The notes under the pieces are model-generated. The model searched no databases and was not told where the DNA came from. It saw only the letters and a program-made list of their open reading frames with translations. Shown here piece by piece: positions 46,515 to 57,456 of a DNA stretch of 64,000 nucleotides. The stretch is from the NCBI GenBank assembly GCA_947652605.1, contig OX393582.1, positions 13,912,544 to 13,976,543 on the forward strand, given 5' to 3'. The position numbers were made by a program, and so were the translations under genes. The stretch comes from Elmis aenea (taxonomy: Eukaryota; Arthropoda; Insecta; Coleoptera; Elmidae). The stretch's first letter is position 1. Each line of letters opens with the position of its first letter.

Positions 46515-46995
46515 GGACTCTCATCCACTGGTGAAAAGAAAACAAGGAAGGCCCAGGTAGAATAATGCTTCAGTGATAATAATCGAAAACGCCTAGGATT
46601 AAGAATCAGTGGTTGAGAAAGGAGAAGAATCACTAAAAATAAGGGCACCAAAGCCTACAGAGAAAGACTATAATATAGAAACTGCAAGCGAAGATGTAGA
46701 GGAGGCAATAAATAGAAAACAGGCTGTAAAAAAAATAAAAGCGCCAATTCGGAACGTTCTTGTAACTGAAAAAAGGAATAAACTCGCTTGAAAAATAATG
46801 TGGTATCATTAATTTTCTTTTGTCCATTATTTTTATGTATATTTGCCACTTTCGAGTGATGATTTTGTTCAGAATAGCATTTTTTATTAATGCCTAATAT
46901 AGCCCATTATCAGCTTTATTTTGTATTTGGAGAATATTTGTTGGTGCAATAGTGGCCTGCAATTGTTTTTCGTTAAAGGATATAAATTTAAAAGG
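46515..46995. other. Possible continuation of the interrupted gene, then nothing
   Basis: TGGACTCTCATCCACTGGTG directly follows the hAT-like end and may continue the broken gene. Beyond about 46600 no domain could be recognised in the short frames. Confidence 0.3.
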
Positions 46996-47520
46996 CAGTA
47001 AATCTATATACAATATAAAAGAGCTTGTTTGTGTGTTTGTTTGTTTGTTCGCTATACAATCCTAGGTCCGTTGACCGATCGGGACCAAATTTTGCACAGT
47101 TACTATTTAGGACCTTGCAGATCTAACGCCAAACTTTAAGTACAAGCACATATTACCAATTTAAAAAAAAAAAAAAATTACTTGGACGGGATTCGATCTT
47201 ACGTCGGCAAATACCTGGTCATAGCACGATACGGCGCGGTGTATTTCACAAGTAAAGATTGTTTTGTATACAAATTAGTAATAAATGTACATGAAGTATT
47301 ATTTTTATTAGTACATTTTTAATTGAAACAAGACGAAAGAAAATAAATTTGAGTTAATATTCAATTTTTAAGCAATAAATAGTTATTTTTTAAGGAATTA
47401 TAAGAAAATGAAAAGATGATTGATCAGAGTATGTCATTTGTGTATGATTTGGAATTATTGGGCTTATTCAAGTTAAAACAGTAATTAAAATTGTAATCGC
47501 CCGTGCAACGCCGGGTAAAC
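46996..47520 (+). mobile_element. Candidate Helitron-like element
   Basis: Starts near TATAAAAGAGCTTGTTTGTG with TTTG repeats, then TTGACCGATCGGGACCAAAT. It ends ATCGCCCGTGCAACGCCGGG-TAAAC, a short CCCG/CGGG hairpin resembling Helitron 3' ends, but the expected terminal CTAG is absent. It is a guess from the overall pattern. Confidence 0.3.
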
Positions 47521-47699
47521 CATCTTGTATACCATAAATATAATCAACGCCATTCAAGTTTATCACAAAAAAAAAAGCAATATGCAGGTAAACAAAACAT
47601 AATTTATACAGCGTTATGAAAAATTGAATAATTTTAAATAATTTATATCTCCATTGTTCAAGATTGTTGGTTAGGCCACTATAGCAGTAAACACTTTAT

Positions 47700-47945
47700 T
47701 TATAGAATGGAAGAAAAATGGTTAACCAGAAAAGCCTATGAAGCAAGATCACAGGAAAAAACAAAAGAGTTAGACCGAGAAAAACCTAGCAAGACGAAGT
47801 TAAAAAGCAACAACGGATAGAAAAATCAAATAGTAACAAATAAAAAAGCTAGCACAAGACAAAAAAAGATGGAAAACAGTCAGCACAACTGAATATTTCT
47901 ACACCTAACTGTAGAAGAACTTATGACTAAATAAATGTTAATAAA
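47700..47945 (+). mobile_element. RTE family B 3' end
   Basis: GTTAACCAGAAAAGCCTATGA, ACCGAGAAAAACCTAGC and TAACTGTAGAAGAACTTATGA match 25355-25580. Frames are destroyed. It lies just before the right direct repeat. Confidence 0.75.
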
Positions 47946-47947
47946 AA

Positions 47948-48091
47948 ACATAACAGTTTTACAGTAACATTAGAAAAACCGCAATATAACTTTCACTTTC
48001 GAGCAGAATTAATAATCCTAAAATAACAAGCATAATCCTCGTAGTTCAGCAAATGCAAGGCGCGTTAAATTATTAAATTACGAAAAAAAAA
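47948..48091 (+). repeat. Right direct repeat of the 44-48 kb block
   Basis: Second copy of 44308-44430, retaining GCATAATCCTCGTAGTTCAGC, which the left copy lacks. Confidence 0.75.
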
Positions 48092-49129
48092 ACATGAAAT
48101 TTGCGGCAAAATTAAACCATCGCGTGCAAAATCGCACGTTCATAAAAACACACACATCCGGTAAGAATTAACTTTCACCACTCTAATAGCTATTCTTTCG
48201 CGTTTAAACACATAAATTTTTACAGCTACTGTGTTACTTGCTTTTAAACAAACAATTTTTATCGGAGGAAGTAAATATTAAGCCCCATAAAAATTATTTT
48301 GAGCGATGAATAGAAATTATCTTGGCGCGATAAAAGTACTAAAATGTGTAATTACTTTACCATAACCCACAAAGCTGTTTATTGTTGGTTTACTTCCAGG
48401 AGATGATAAATTTGTAGTGTCTTTACACACAGGCTTTATTTATCAAAGGCCGCAAGTGCTGGCCTGCCATTTAAAAGATGTAAATTGTGCATATTTATTT
48501 ATAAGCGCTAACGATTTACACGAACGGTAATTATGATAGCATATCAGAACGTGAATTGATATAATTGCGGCTTTTATTAATTTTGCTTTAACAAGAGTCT
48601 CTTTATACTATTTAATAACCAGACGCTGCCCTTAACGTTTCATCAATCGCAAATGTTAATATTGCGAAACGCTTCCCACGATGCCTGCTTAAATAAATGT
48701 TTTCTCTGCAGGTTGATCACGATTTAAATTTGGTAATGTTTATTTAATTACACCAACTATTTTCTATTCGGATAGGTTCGGCATACGACAGACGGTTTAA
48801 CGTGGAAACTGTTATTTTACTATGCAAATGCGACGGAGATTTGGGATATCCAGTTTAGCAAACAAAACGCTTTAGTTTACACAGAAATCAGATCAAACAG
48901 TGCCGCATTTACAGTTTTGGAGGCCCTAGGCGCAACGCCATTATGAGGCCCCAAAAAATCAGATCAAGTCAGTACATAGTAAAAAAATTGCTTCAAACGC
49001 TTATATCCGCTAATCAAATTTATGAATTGTTAGGATGCCTTTTTGAATAATTAATAACTGGGGCGTTGACTACTTTAATTTACATGGTTCGTATTATTTT
49101 ACTTACAAGTTTAGTGTTATTTATTATAA
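48092..49129. other. No gene recognised; possible single-copy DNA
   Basis: Moderately AT-rich with no repeat seen elsewhere in the window. A GGAGGCCCTAGGCGCAACGCC stretch near 48920 faintly resembles a hAT terminus. Confidence 0.35.
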
Positions 49130-50100
49130 ACACACGGGTTCCCGAGGCAGGCAGAGGCTGAAGCCAAGCGATTGGTGCAAAGGTGTATGCAGCGTACATA
49201 AAACAAAGAAGCTTGTGCCACTGATAACATTTAATAATTAGTAACAATTATCTACTCACCGGGGGGACCCACCCCCGCGTGTGATGCTGGATTGCCAGGG
49301 TTAATATAAGCCCATCACCATATTATACATGAACATTGAACACACATATATCTCCAATAAAGCCAAGCATAAGCAACAAGGTGGTCTCGCTCGCACACAA
49401 AGCTGAAAGGCAAAGCATGGCGTCCCACGCATTATATAAATTAGCATGTGTATCAACATACACCCTGGATCTCAATCCAGTACAACTCCTGGACGACACT
49501 CCGGATCAGCAACCTGGACAACCGTCCAGCTAACAGACTCTCTGGTCACGTTGGGTACCGTTGGCATGCTTTGATGGCACCTGGGTGGACCCTCCGGCGT
49601 ACGACCGGATTCCTACGCTTACTGCGCCTCATCACCCAGGTGTACCCTCATGGGGCGGCTGCGGCCAGGTGTGGGCCAGGACACACAGCATAGACCCACC
49701 ACCCAGGGGCACCCCCCATAGGGCAGCTACGGCTGGGGGTGTGAGCCAGGACACACAGCATAGACTCACATTCCCCAGCACTCTGTATGGAGAAAGGAGA
49801 GAAATTAGCAGCATGATTAGTACATTACCAAATGATTGCAATCCAACACACAATAGCACAAATAACAATAACAATCCCCAATAACTGCAGTGTTACATAA
49901 TACTCTATCTAATATAACTGCATACTACATGCACTACACAATGCCAACCCTTCATCTTATAACCACATAGCATCACATACACGTAACATGTATAATTCTA
50001 ACAAGTTATACTAAAGACTGTCGAAAGTGAACTGTATATCTCAAGTGCCCCCCGCAAGGGGTTGCGTCTGGCCGATACATAATATAAACAGTTTTGGGTC
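49130..50100 (+). other. GC-rich island of unknown nature
   Basis: Markedly GC-richer than its surroundings, with GGGGGGACCCACCCCCGCG near 49260 and an imperfect ~71-bp tandem duplication containing GCCAGGACACACAGCATAGAC (from 49673 and 49744). Several overlapping frames cover 49336-49884 without a convincing winner; one ends in an Asn-rich tail. It may be the 5' region of a retrotransposon or host sequence. A CCCCCCGCAAGGGG-like hairpin lies near 50047. Confidence 0.45.
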
Positions 50101-50564
50101 ACTTTACCTGCCTCCAACGAAACCAAGAACTAAAACGCAACATACTATCTTTGTTTAAATGTAACATATGCTTCAGTGTATAATGAACGTAATTATTAGC
50201 ATCTTAAATCCAATAACTAATTTATCTTAGTTTATCGAATATCATAAACAGAAAATAAAGGTAAAATACCTTAGACAAAAATATGAGCCTTTCAGAATAT
50301 TATTTTTATTATTTCTAAAAAAGTCAATTTAATAAAATTAAAATAACCCATAATGTAATAAAAATTGTTGTCACCGATTTCTCGGTAACTAATGGTACGG
50401 TATCGCCGTTAGTCCAGACAAAATAACGAGAGGAAAAAGACATATTTTAAAAATAGTTTTTACGTTAAGGAATGTAAATCTGAACCCGTTGTTTCTAAAT
50501 TTGTACACATTTTTAATAATTGTAAAATTATTTTTTTTTATCATAAGAACAAATTACAGAACCT
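50101..50564. other. No feature seen
   Basis: AT-rich, nothing recognised. Confidence 0.4.
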
Positions 50565-51722
50565 TCGTAACTTGTACCAAATGAGTTTTTGAAGGTTTTA
50601 CACCTGTTTTTTTTTGTTTTCACAGTCTACTATAATTTTGTTTAAAAAAAAATAAAACTTTCGCAACTTATACAGGGTGTGTAAAAATTGGCGGAAGGGC
50701 TACACGGAGCGATGTTCTTCGTAAAATTCTAAGTCGAAAATCTTAATACGAAAATGTTGTACCATGCTTCCTATGGCCTCAGGAACAATTTAAAGGAAAA
50801 AAAAATTGGCAACATTGCATACATTGATTTGCGTTTGGACATTTTTTTATCAGCAATTTTTACTTAGGTATTTACATTTTTTGTTCGAACTGAAAGCCTT
50901 CAGTTCGTAAACATAGCTGCAAACTTTTGGGTATCGTAAAACACAAACAAGAAATAATTACGAGAAAAACAGAGATGACAGCTAAGGACAATGTTGCAAT
51001 ATGTATTACTGTCATTAAAATCAGTGATTTACATATTTTCAACACCAATTTTTGAAACGAAGAACACAATATCTAGGAAAAAATACTATTCGAAATCTAT
51101 TTTTATTCCAAATTGCAGCTTTTTCATTTGCAAGTATTAAATAATAACGCCTATTAAAGGACTAAATATCAAAGCTTTGAGGACCTCTTGCAGACACAGC
51201 AAGCGTGGTACAACATTTTCGTATTAAGATTTTCGACTTAGAATTTTACGAAGAACATCGCCCCGTGTAGCCCTTCAGCCAATTTTTACACACCCTGTAT
51301 ATTATTGATAATAACTACATCAACCCTTATATATTTGGAATTACAAATAAATAAGGAATTTAAATAATTCATAGCCAATTATGAGTTTCATTTAAAAAAA
51401 TACAACTTTATGTCACAACTCGAATTTCGGATTTTTTTTTGAAAAATTGTCTACGCCACTGCATTTTTATTGAAGAAGAGCATGTAGAACGTCAAAATTA
51501 TTTTTGTTAATTTTCATAAACAAGTGAGATATGGCCATAAAACGAAAAGTCGAAAAATCGAGTTATCGCCGATAACTCGAAAACAAAAGACAATAGCCAA
51601 TTTTAGTTTTCACCATTAACTCTTTCTCGAAAAAAGAGATCGAGGATGCGCGGTCCGTGTTTTGATACCTCTCTTATAGTTATCGAGATTCCCTATTAAA
51701 ACATCGAAATTTGCCCACCCTG
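50565..51722. mobile_element. Older foldback relative interrupted by a young MITE
   Basis: ACCTTCGTAACTTGTACC, TTTTTTTTTGTTTTCACAG and, after the nested element, ATAACTACATCAACCCTTAT and CATAGCCAATTATGAG match 29080-29290. It ends GAAATTTGCCCACCCTG-TA. The left end is missing. Confidence 0.65.
50673..51297. mobile_element. Young TA-flanked CAGGG MITE (625 bp)
   Basis: Both ends are CAGGGTGTGTAAAAATTGGC; the inverted arms run about 98 bp with only about three mismatches. TA flanks both sides (50671-50672, 51298-51299). The related empty site at 29190-29205 has exactly the length expected if one TA and the element are removed. The centre has no coding frame. High arm identity suggests recent amplification. 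Confidence 0.92.
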
Positions 51723-52517
51723 TACAATCAAAATACTTAATCTGCAGACTTCACGGCTGGTAAGGCAAGAGTGTAAGCAAAACGCAGGAGCAATAGAACA
51801 TTTAAATAAGAGAAATTTTAAGAATCCCCAGCCATAAGTTCGTTAAGTCCTGTGGTTTGCAAATTGCTCCAGTTCGCAGTTTATACCGACCCTTAGCAAA
51901 AGAGGATGTAATCAAGGCTTTAATTTAAAATACTACGACAAAACAGGATTAAAACCTCCTCGGCGTCGTATTTGTGGTCTAAAACGTTTTACTCTCAATT
52001 GCTTAATAAATTCACAACTTAATTACAGTAAATTTTAGCGTTTTCCCTTCCATATAGATACACCAGTTGGTTGCCAATGCGCCAGAAAAGCATATTAGTT
52101 CACCGTTTTCTGCACAGTACATGTTAATGAAAAAAAAATTAACTTATTTATTTTTCACATAACCTAATCATATTTTTCAGAAAAAAAAAGATGTCAAAAA
52201 TCATTAATTAAAAATTAATCAACTAAAAATTGAAAAACACTAACTTATTTTAATTCTTGGTCACAAGAAAAAAAACGATTTTTTTTCAATATTTACATTA
52301 CTGGGGAAATTTTGCCTATACATATTAATAAGCCATAAATTTCACTTCTGGTCTAGGGGACTCAACTTTTTTTTTAATTTTTCAGAAGCAGCTGTTGACA
52401 AGATGTCACAAAGATCATTACCACCTCGAATATGACGTTAATTTTTCTAAATAACCCTAACAAACTTTATACCTACGTCATTAAATAAATGAAAAAGTTG
52501 GAAAAATCACGAATGTA
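51723..52517. other. No feature seen
   Basis: AT-rich, no recognised repeat or gene. Confidence 0.4.
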
Positions 52518-52519
52518 TA

Positions 52520-53100
52520 CAGGGTGTCCCAATTATCGTAAACAGCATGGAAATCTTGTGAACGGTAAGATACAGAGTTGATTAAGTCATTAACTGGGTC
52601 AAAATGATCTATGATTTAAAAAAAAAAAATTTATGAAAAAAAGAATTAAACTATTCATAAAAAACAAACAATAGACGTTTTCGATTTTTGCCTATAGCTT
52701 GCTCATTTGAATTCATACACAAAATATTTTTCGACATTGGCAGGACACTTTTTGCGTGGATTTGAAATTTGTTAATAAATTTTACCTTTATTTATTTGTT
52801 TTTGTTATTTTAACATCAACTTTCTTTAATACAATCTTGGTTTCCGGGTTTGGAACCGCGTCTTCTATATTTAGAAGTAGTTGACGTTTCGACCATTGTG
52901 TCTTGGTCTTTTTCAGTCGTTTTGAAAAAGACCAAGACACAATGGTCGAAACGTCAACTACTTCTAAATATAGAAGACGCGGTTCCAAACCCGGAAACCA
53001 AGATTGTATTATGGATAACGGCCGCGAAAGCCTCAAGAATAAAATCAACTTTCTTATTTTAAATGCGGGTTGAAAGAGGCTTTTTTTTCTTTTTTTTATG
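52520..53100 (+). mobile_element. CAGGGTGTCCC element hosting a Penelope-like insertion
   Basis: Starts TA-CAGGGTGTCCCAATTATCG, then AACGGTAAGATACAGAGTTG. Its interior (TTGCTCATTTGAA, GTGGATTTGAAATTTGT, TTTAACATCAACTTTCTT) matches 17585-17735. It is split by 52827-53043. The right end is not clear. Confidence 0.6.
52827..53043. mobile_element. Penelope-like inverted terminal insertion (217 bp)
   Basis: Two perfect 89-base inverted arms (52827-52915, 52923-53011) flank a 7-base loop, followed by a tail GGATAACGGCCGCGAAAGCC. A 12-bp duplication ATCAACTTTCTT lies on both sides (52815-52826, 53044-53055). The arm contains GGTCGAAACGTC (52944-52955) preceded by a small stem GACCA...TGGTC, resembling the GAAAC half of the hammerhead motif found in Penelope-like terminal repeats. 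The CUGANGA half is degenerate (TTGAAAA). The related sequence at 17700-17728 lacks the insertion. No coding sequence. Family assignment is inference. Confidence 0.65.
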
Positions 53101-53325
53101 CATGGGTTGTTAGTTTAATTTTTTTAAATAAGTAAGTTGTTACAATATTATTGTATCTATTAAGTTAAATCAAAGTGACCATTGAAAAAAAAGTTACACC
53201 CCTTATTGACAAAATAGTTTCTGCTAAAATATGTCAAGTTTCTAGTGAAAATATTAAATTTAAAAAATTAATGTAAAATTTGAATAAAATATTTTTGGTT
53301 GTTAATAATAGTATATTTTACAACA

Positions 53326-54815
53326 AGAGATGAACGTTCAGTTTTTTTCGTGAGGTGAGATTTGCGGCGGGTGAGCAAATCTCACGAACGAAATAACCGA
53401 TTTCATCTCGAGTCGTAAATGCTATTTTTTCCACGAATTTAAAATTATATTATAGAACGAACGCTAATGTAAACGAACCAAATGACAAATATTATGTATA
53501 AAGTTTTAATTAATCATTCCATTTCAATAACGACACCACCATATGAGGCGCCGTTTGTGTCAAAAAGAAATTTGCAAAATAAATAACATTTCGTACATAA
53601 ATATACAAATATAAAAATATTTAGTCAATTTCACATTAAAATTTTTTTTTTTTGACATCGGTTATAATTTATCAAGAAAATATTTTTATATATTTCGTGT
53701 ACATTCCACATTTATATTTTTTTTTTTTTTTTTTTTATACCTTTGGTTAATTTATTTTTCAAGAAAATATTTTTATTTATTTGCACACCAAAAAATTTTT
53801 TTTTTTTCACTGCAATTATGTACGCTATTATACAACAGATGGCGCGCCACTCAACATTTGTGTTTAATTATGAACTGCTGCTTGTTCAATTATATTAAAT
53901 GTTAATAAGCTTCTTCTATACCTATAGTGTGCTTCTGGAAATACCTAATATTTTAGAAATAATTGTCCATTTTAAACGAGATTTCCTAAGGAAGGTAATT
54001 TGTTCTGCTTATGCAGGCAGCTGTGGTCTTCCAGTTGACATGCTGTGAAAAAAATAGTTACAATTACCTTAAAAAATTGCAAAGAGTATACGTATAAGTA
54101 CTAACTTTAAACTGGAAGTCGCAAACGTCAAATATAGTTAATTTGCTTCGCAGCAGTTCAAAATTAAACACAACTGTTGGGTAGCGCGCCATCTGTTGTA
54201 TAATAGCGTACATAATTGCAGTGAAAAAAAAAAAAATTTTTGGTGTGCAAATAAATAAAAATATTTTCTTGAAAAATAAATTATTAACCAAAGGTATAAA
54301 AAAAAAAATTAAAAAAATATAAATGTGGAATGTACACGAAATAAATAAAAATATTTTCTTGATAAATAAATTATTACCGATATCAAAAAAAAAAAAAAAA
54401 TTCAATGTGAAATTGACTAAATATTTTTATATTTGTATATTTATGTACGAAATGTTATTTATTTTGCGAATTTCTTTTTGACACAAACGGCGCCTCATAC
54501 CACCACACTGACATTGACATAAATAATATAATAACCTGCAATAGAAACATATTTTTAATATTAATTTTTGTACCATTCTTAGGCTTTTATATAAAATGCT
54601 ACATTAAAATTAAATTATTTGATTAGAATATTAACGTAATTTTAATTAATTATGAGTTTAATATTAAAAAATCGTAAATTTTACAATTTGATATTGACAT
54701 TGACATTGACATTATGTTCGCCACTAGAGACGAAAGTAAAACTTTTATGTAGAGTACGCAGTGAGAAAATGACAACTTTCATATACATGAGTAGAAAAAA
54801 ACTTTTTTGCAAGTA
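53326..54815. mobile_element. Repeat E1 copy 2, split by a foldback
   Basis: Inverse of 26565-28790: starts with the hairpin (AGAGATGAACGTTCAG...), continues GTAAACGAACCAAATGACAA and ATAAAGTTTTAATTAATCATT, and after the inserted element resumes with CACACTGACATTGACAT and ends TACATGAGTAGAAAAAAACTT. It has no Harbinger insertion and therefore shows that empty site. Confidence 0.75.
53543..54498. mobile_element. Long foldback element ATGAGGCGCC (956 bp)
   Basis: Ends ATGAGGCGCCGTTTGTGTC and, inverted, GACACAAACGGCGCCTCAT. Arms are about 350 bp, with TAATAGCGTACATAATTGCAG against its complement and repeated AAGAAAATATTTTTAT words, separated by ~230 bp. The flanks share ACCACCA, and the intact E1 copy at 26856-26872 carries the site once, so a 6-8 bp duplication is likely. 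Overlapping frames are Phe/Lys-rich noise. Confidence 0.8.
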
Positions 54816-55367
54816 AAAATTTTTTTGGGCCTTTTATTTTCTGTGGCCCGCAGACTTTCTTAAACTCAATTTGGTGGCCCGTGTCATATACATATACATA
54901 TTACATTGACACTGTCTTAAACAAAGCATTTAATACAAAACACATTTTTATAATTAAAAATTTACATTATTTTGAAATTACTTAATCTAGTTTATATCAG
55001 CTAAGTTTTTCCATTTCAAAGTGATATTGCTATCGTTACAACAACAACTTGTTAATAAATTAAAAGAGAGTGCTACCGAAAAAACTATTTTACGAACAAG
55101 AAGTACTAAATATGGTGTTTAAAAAAACTTTTATAGGGTAGTGGTCGCTAAATAATCCACTTTGTTTTGGACAACTAACTGTTCGTAACTACCCTGTTTA
55201 ATTCTAAATAACACTTAAACGAACAGTTATCTTATAAAATTGTTATTAACATATAAACCTAAACAAACAAATAATGGTATTTTCTTCCTTCTTTACTAAA
55301 TTACCTTAAATTAATTAAGTAAAAGTAAACACTACTTTTACGATTAAATTTAAATTCTGCCCTATAA
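54816..55367. other. No gene; weak hAT-like words
   Basis: TTCTGTGGCCCGCAGACTTTC and GGTGGCCCGTGTCAT near 54840-54890 could be a decayed hAT end. Otherwise AT-rich. Confidence 0.3.
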
Positions 55368-55600
55368 GGCTGCGGTTACAGTACAACCTATTCGCGCGAT
55401 GGGCTTCGCGCGTATGCGTCCGTATACGCGCGAATCAAGCAAACCAATGCAAGTATATGAGCGTGGTTTCGGGCGAATTCTCGCTTGTAGTATAACCGCT
55501 CTTATATGCTTGCGTTGGTTTGTTTCAGTCGCGCGAATACGGACGCGTACGCGCGAAGCTCATTCGCGCGAATACGCTTGTAATGAAAACGCACACTAAC
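55368..55600. mobile_element. CpG-rich foldback MITE (~233 bp)
   Basis: The left arm GGCTGCGGTTACAGTACAAC, ATTCGCGCGATGGGCTTCGC and AAGCAAACCAATGCAAGTAT pairs with the right arm ATATGCTTGCGTTGGTTTG...GCGAAGCTCATTCGCGCG...CTTGTAATGAAAACGCAC. The arms are roughly 95 bp and about 85% complementary by eye. A 66-codon frame across it is a by-product. Confidence 0.75.
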
Positions 55601-56255
55601 GAATTAAAGCAAGCGAAAAGCCCCGAATATTTAAAATAACATAGTAAACTTAAGTTAATTTTGAGATTAAGTTCATTAATTTTGAGAAAATTGTACATTT
55701 ATTTCTCTGATTGTCAACAAGTAATTAACGTTGAAGGCTAATATTGAAATGGTTACGAAACTTAAACAACAAAGTGTTAAACACGTTATCGGAAATTTAC
55801 CAAAGAATGTATTTTTTACGGTCAAATGTTCACACTAAAAGCATAAACAAGTTTACCTATTAATTTCTTTATTGTTTGCAGAGAAAATATTGTAGTTAAT
55901 ACTTACGTGTGGCCTTTACAATGTTGTTTTAAACGATTGCAATATTCTCAGTGGTAAAAAAGGAAGTTATAATTTTATCTTTTCCTTACGAATTTTTGCT
56001 TAGACACATAGCACCAATCGCAAATTTGGTTGTTGTCGTTGTTGCATCAAATACCAAACAAAATTTAAACAGCATACAACTGCGCACGTGTTCTCTGTAA
56101 GGTACACACCATCATTGCATGGAAAAATAAAATTGTTGTTTTCAAAATTATGAATTCATAATCTGCCTAAAGCAGCCAGTAACAAAAAATGTTTTAACAT
56201 TCACACAGTCAAAGTAGAGCCAACATTTGAAAATAATCGATTTCTTATGAAAATT
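55601..56255. other. No feature seen
   Basis: AT-rich, no recognised repeat or gene. Confidence 0.4.
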
Positions 56256-56261
56256 TCTTTC

Positions 56262-56855
56262 GCCTGCGTTTTCAACCAATCACCAATCTTAAATCTTCTA
56301 GAGACTACCACTAGGAGCATTATCAGATGTTGATCCTCCTGTCAAATTTGCGTTTCCGACCAATAACAAACTCAGATTTTCTAGAAACTACCAATAAACA
56401 TAAGCATACACTGATAATATCTTTTTCGCGACCAACAGATTTTCATGCGTTTATTGGTCGTTTCTAGGAAATCTGAGTTTGTGATTGGTCGAAAATATAA
56501 ACTTGGAGAGGAAATAAAATATATTGCTCTTGATAATTTTTTGACGAATTTCGGCGACCAGTAGCGTTACTTTAATATAGAATAAACCACACCCCTAACG
56601 CACCACTCTGGCAGTACTCGTAAAATTTAACATAACATACATTTAATTTGACAAGTAGGTTAGGTGAAGAAAATTTTCTGATAAAATATAACTCGTGCAT
56701 TGCAAATAATCTATAATTTTTGACAAATCTTCACTCATGCAAGTTCAATCAGAAAAAATTACGAGTTCACTCGTTTTTTTTTAGCTCAACTTGCATTCGG
56801 GCATATTAACCAAAACTTATCGATAATTTTCAATGCACTTGTTATATTACTACAG
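56262..56855 (+). repeat. Third copy of repeat E2
   Basis: CCTGCGTTTTCAACCAATCAC, CCAATAACAAACTCAGATTTT, ACTGATAATATCTTTTTCGCG, AAACTTGGAGAGGAAAT, CACCACTCTGGCAGTACTCG and the terminal foldback TATAACTCGTGCATTG...CAATGCACTTGTTATAT match 30834-32025. As a single dispersed copy it shows that E2 is an interspersed repeat, not only a local satellite. Confidence 0.85.
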
Positions 56856-57456
56856 ATAATTTAAAATTACCAAGCTACCGTCAGTCGTTTACTAATTAAT
56901 TATTTTTTAAACTTCTCGTTAGGTACGTAAAAATCTACCAATTCGTTTTTCATCGTTAGAAAAACAAATTATGCAATTCCCCTCACACACATTAACATAA
57001 CAAACTATTTCACCTTTTATACCGTAATAAAAACGACCCTCAGTAACTCAAGCATCCTTCACATTTCTACAAAAATGAACATAAACTACACACTTAACTA
57101 GATGTTTATTAAAATACCGTGTCACCGTTTACTATTCCCCCGATGTTTCAAATCGTGAAATACGGCTAAACGTATTTTTTCCGATACATTTATTATTCCA
57201 TTGCACAACCACTCGATGTACTATAAACTGGCAGTTCGATCCTTTCATTAATTTTATTTACATCCAAATGGCTATTTATTACGGGATTGCCTCACAAACT
57301 TTTATAGAAATAAACTATATTCGTACGCCTTCATCGTAATTTTCATTAAATAAAAAGGATTACGTATTTGCTGAATAAATAAATAGGTGTGGTTGCTTTA
57401 TTTATTAATCTAAGCCGTACACATCGTTATAACGAGCGTTGTATCAACAAAGTATA
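56856..57456. other. No gene recognised
   Basis: Sequence without repeats known from this window; may be host single-copy DNA. Confidence 0.35.

Noticed and set aside
45845..46522. 8-bp target duplication of the hAT-like element
   Set aside because: AGTCATGG-type and CATGGACT-type flanks do not match; borders are uncertain.
49336..49884. Proline/threonine-rich frames in the GC-rich island as proteins
   Set aside because: Three overlapping frames compete and the 71-bp duplication explains part of the openness.
52788..53062. Two almost identical proteins on opposite strands
   Set aside because: They arise from the perfect palindrome; no gene is implied.
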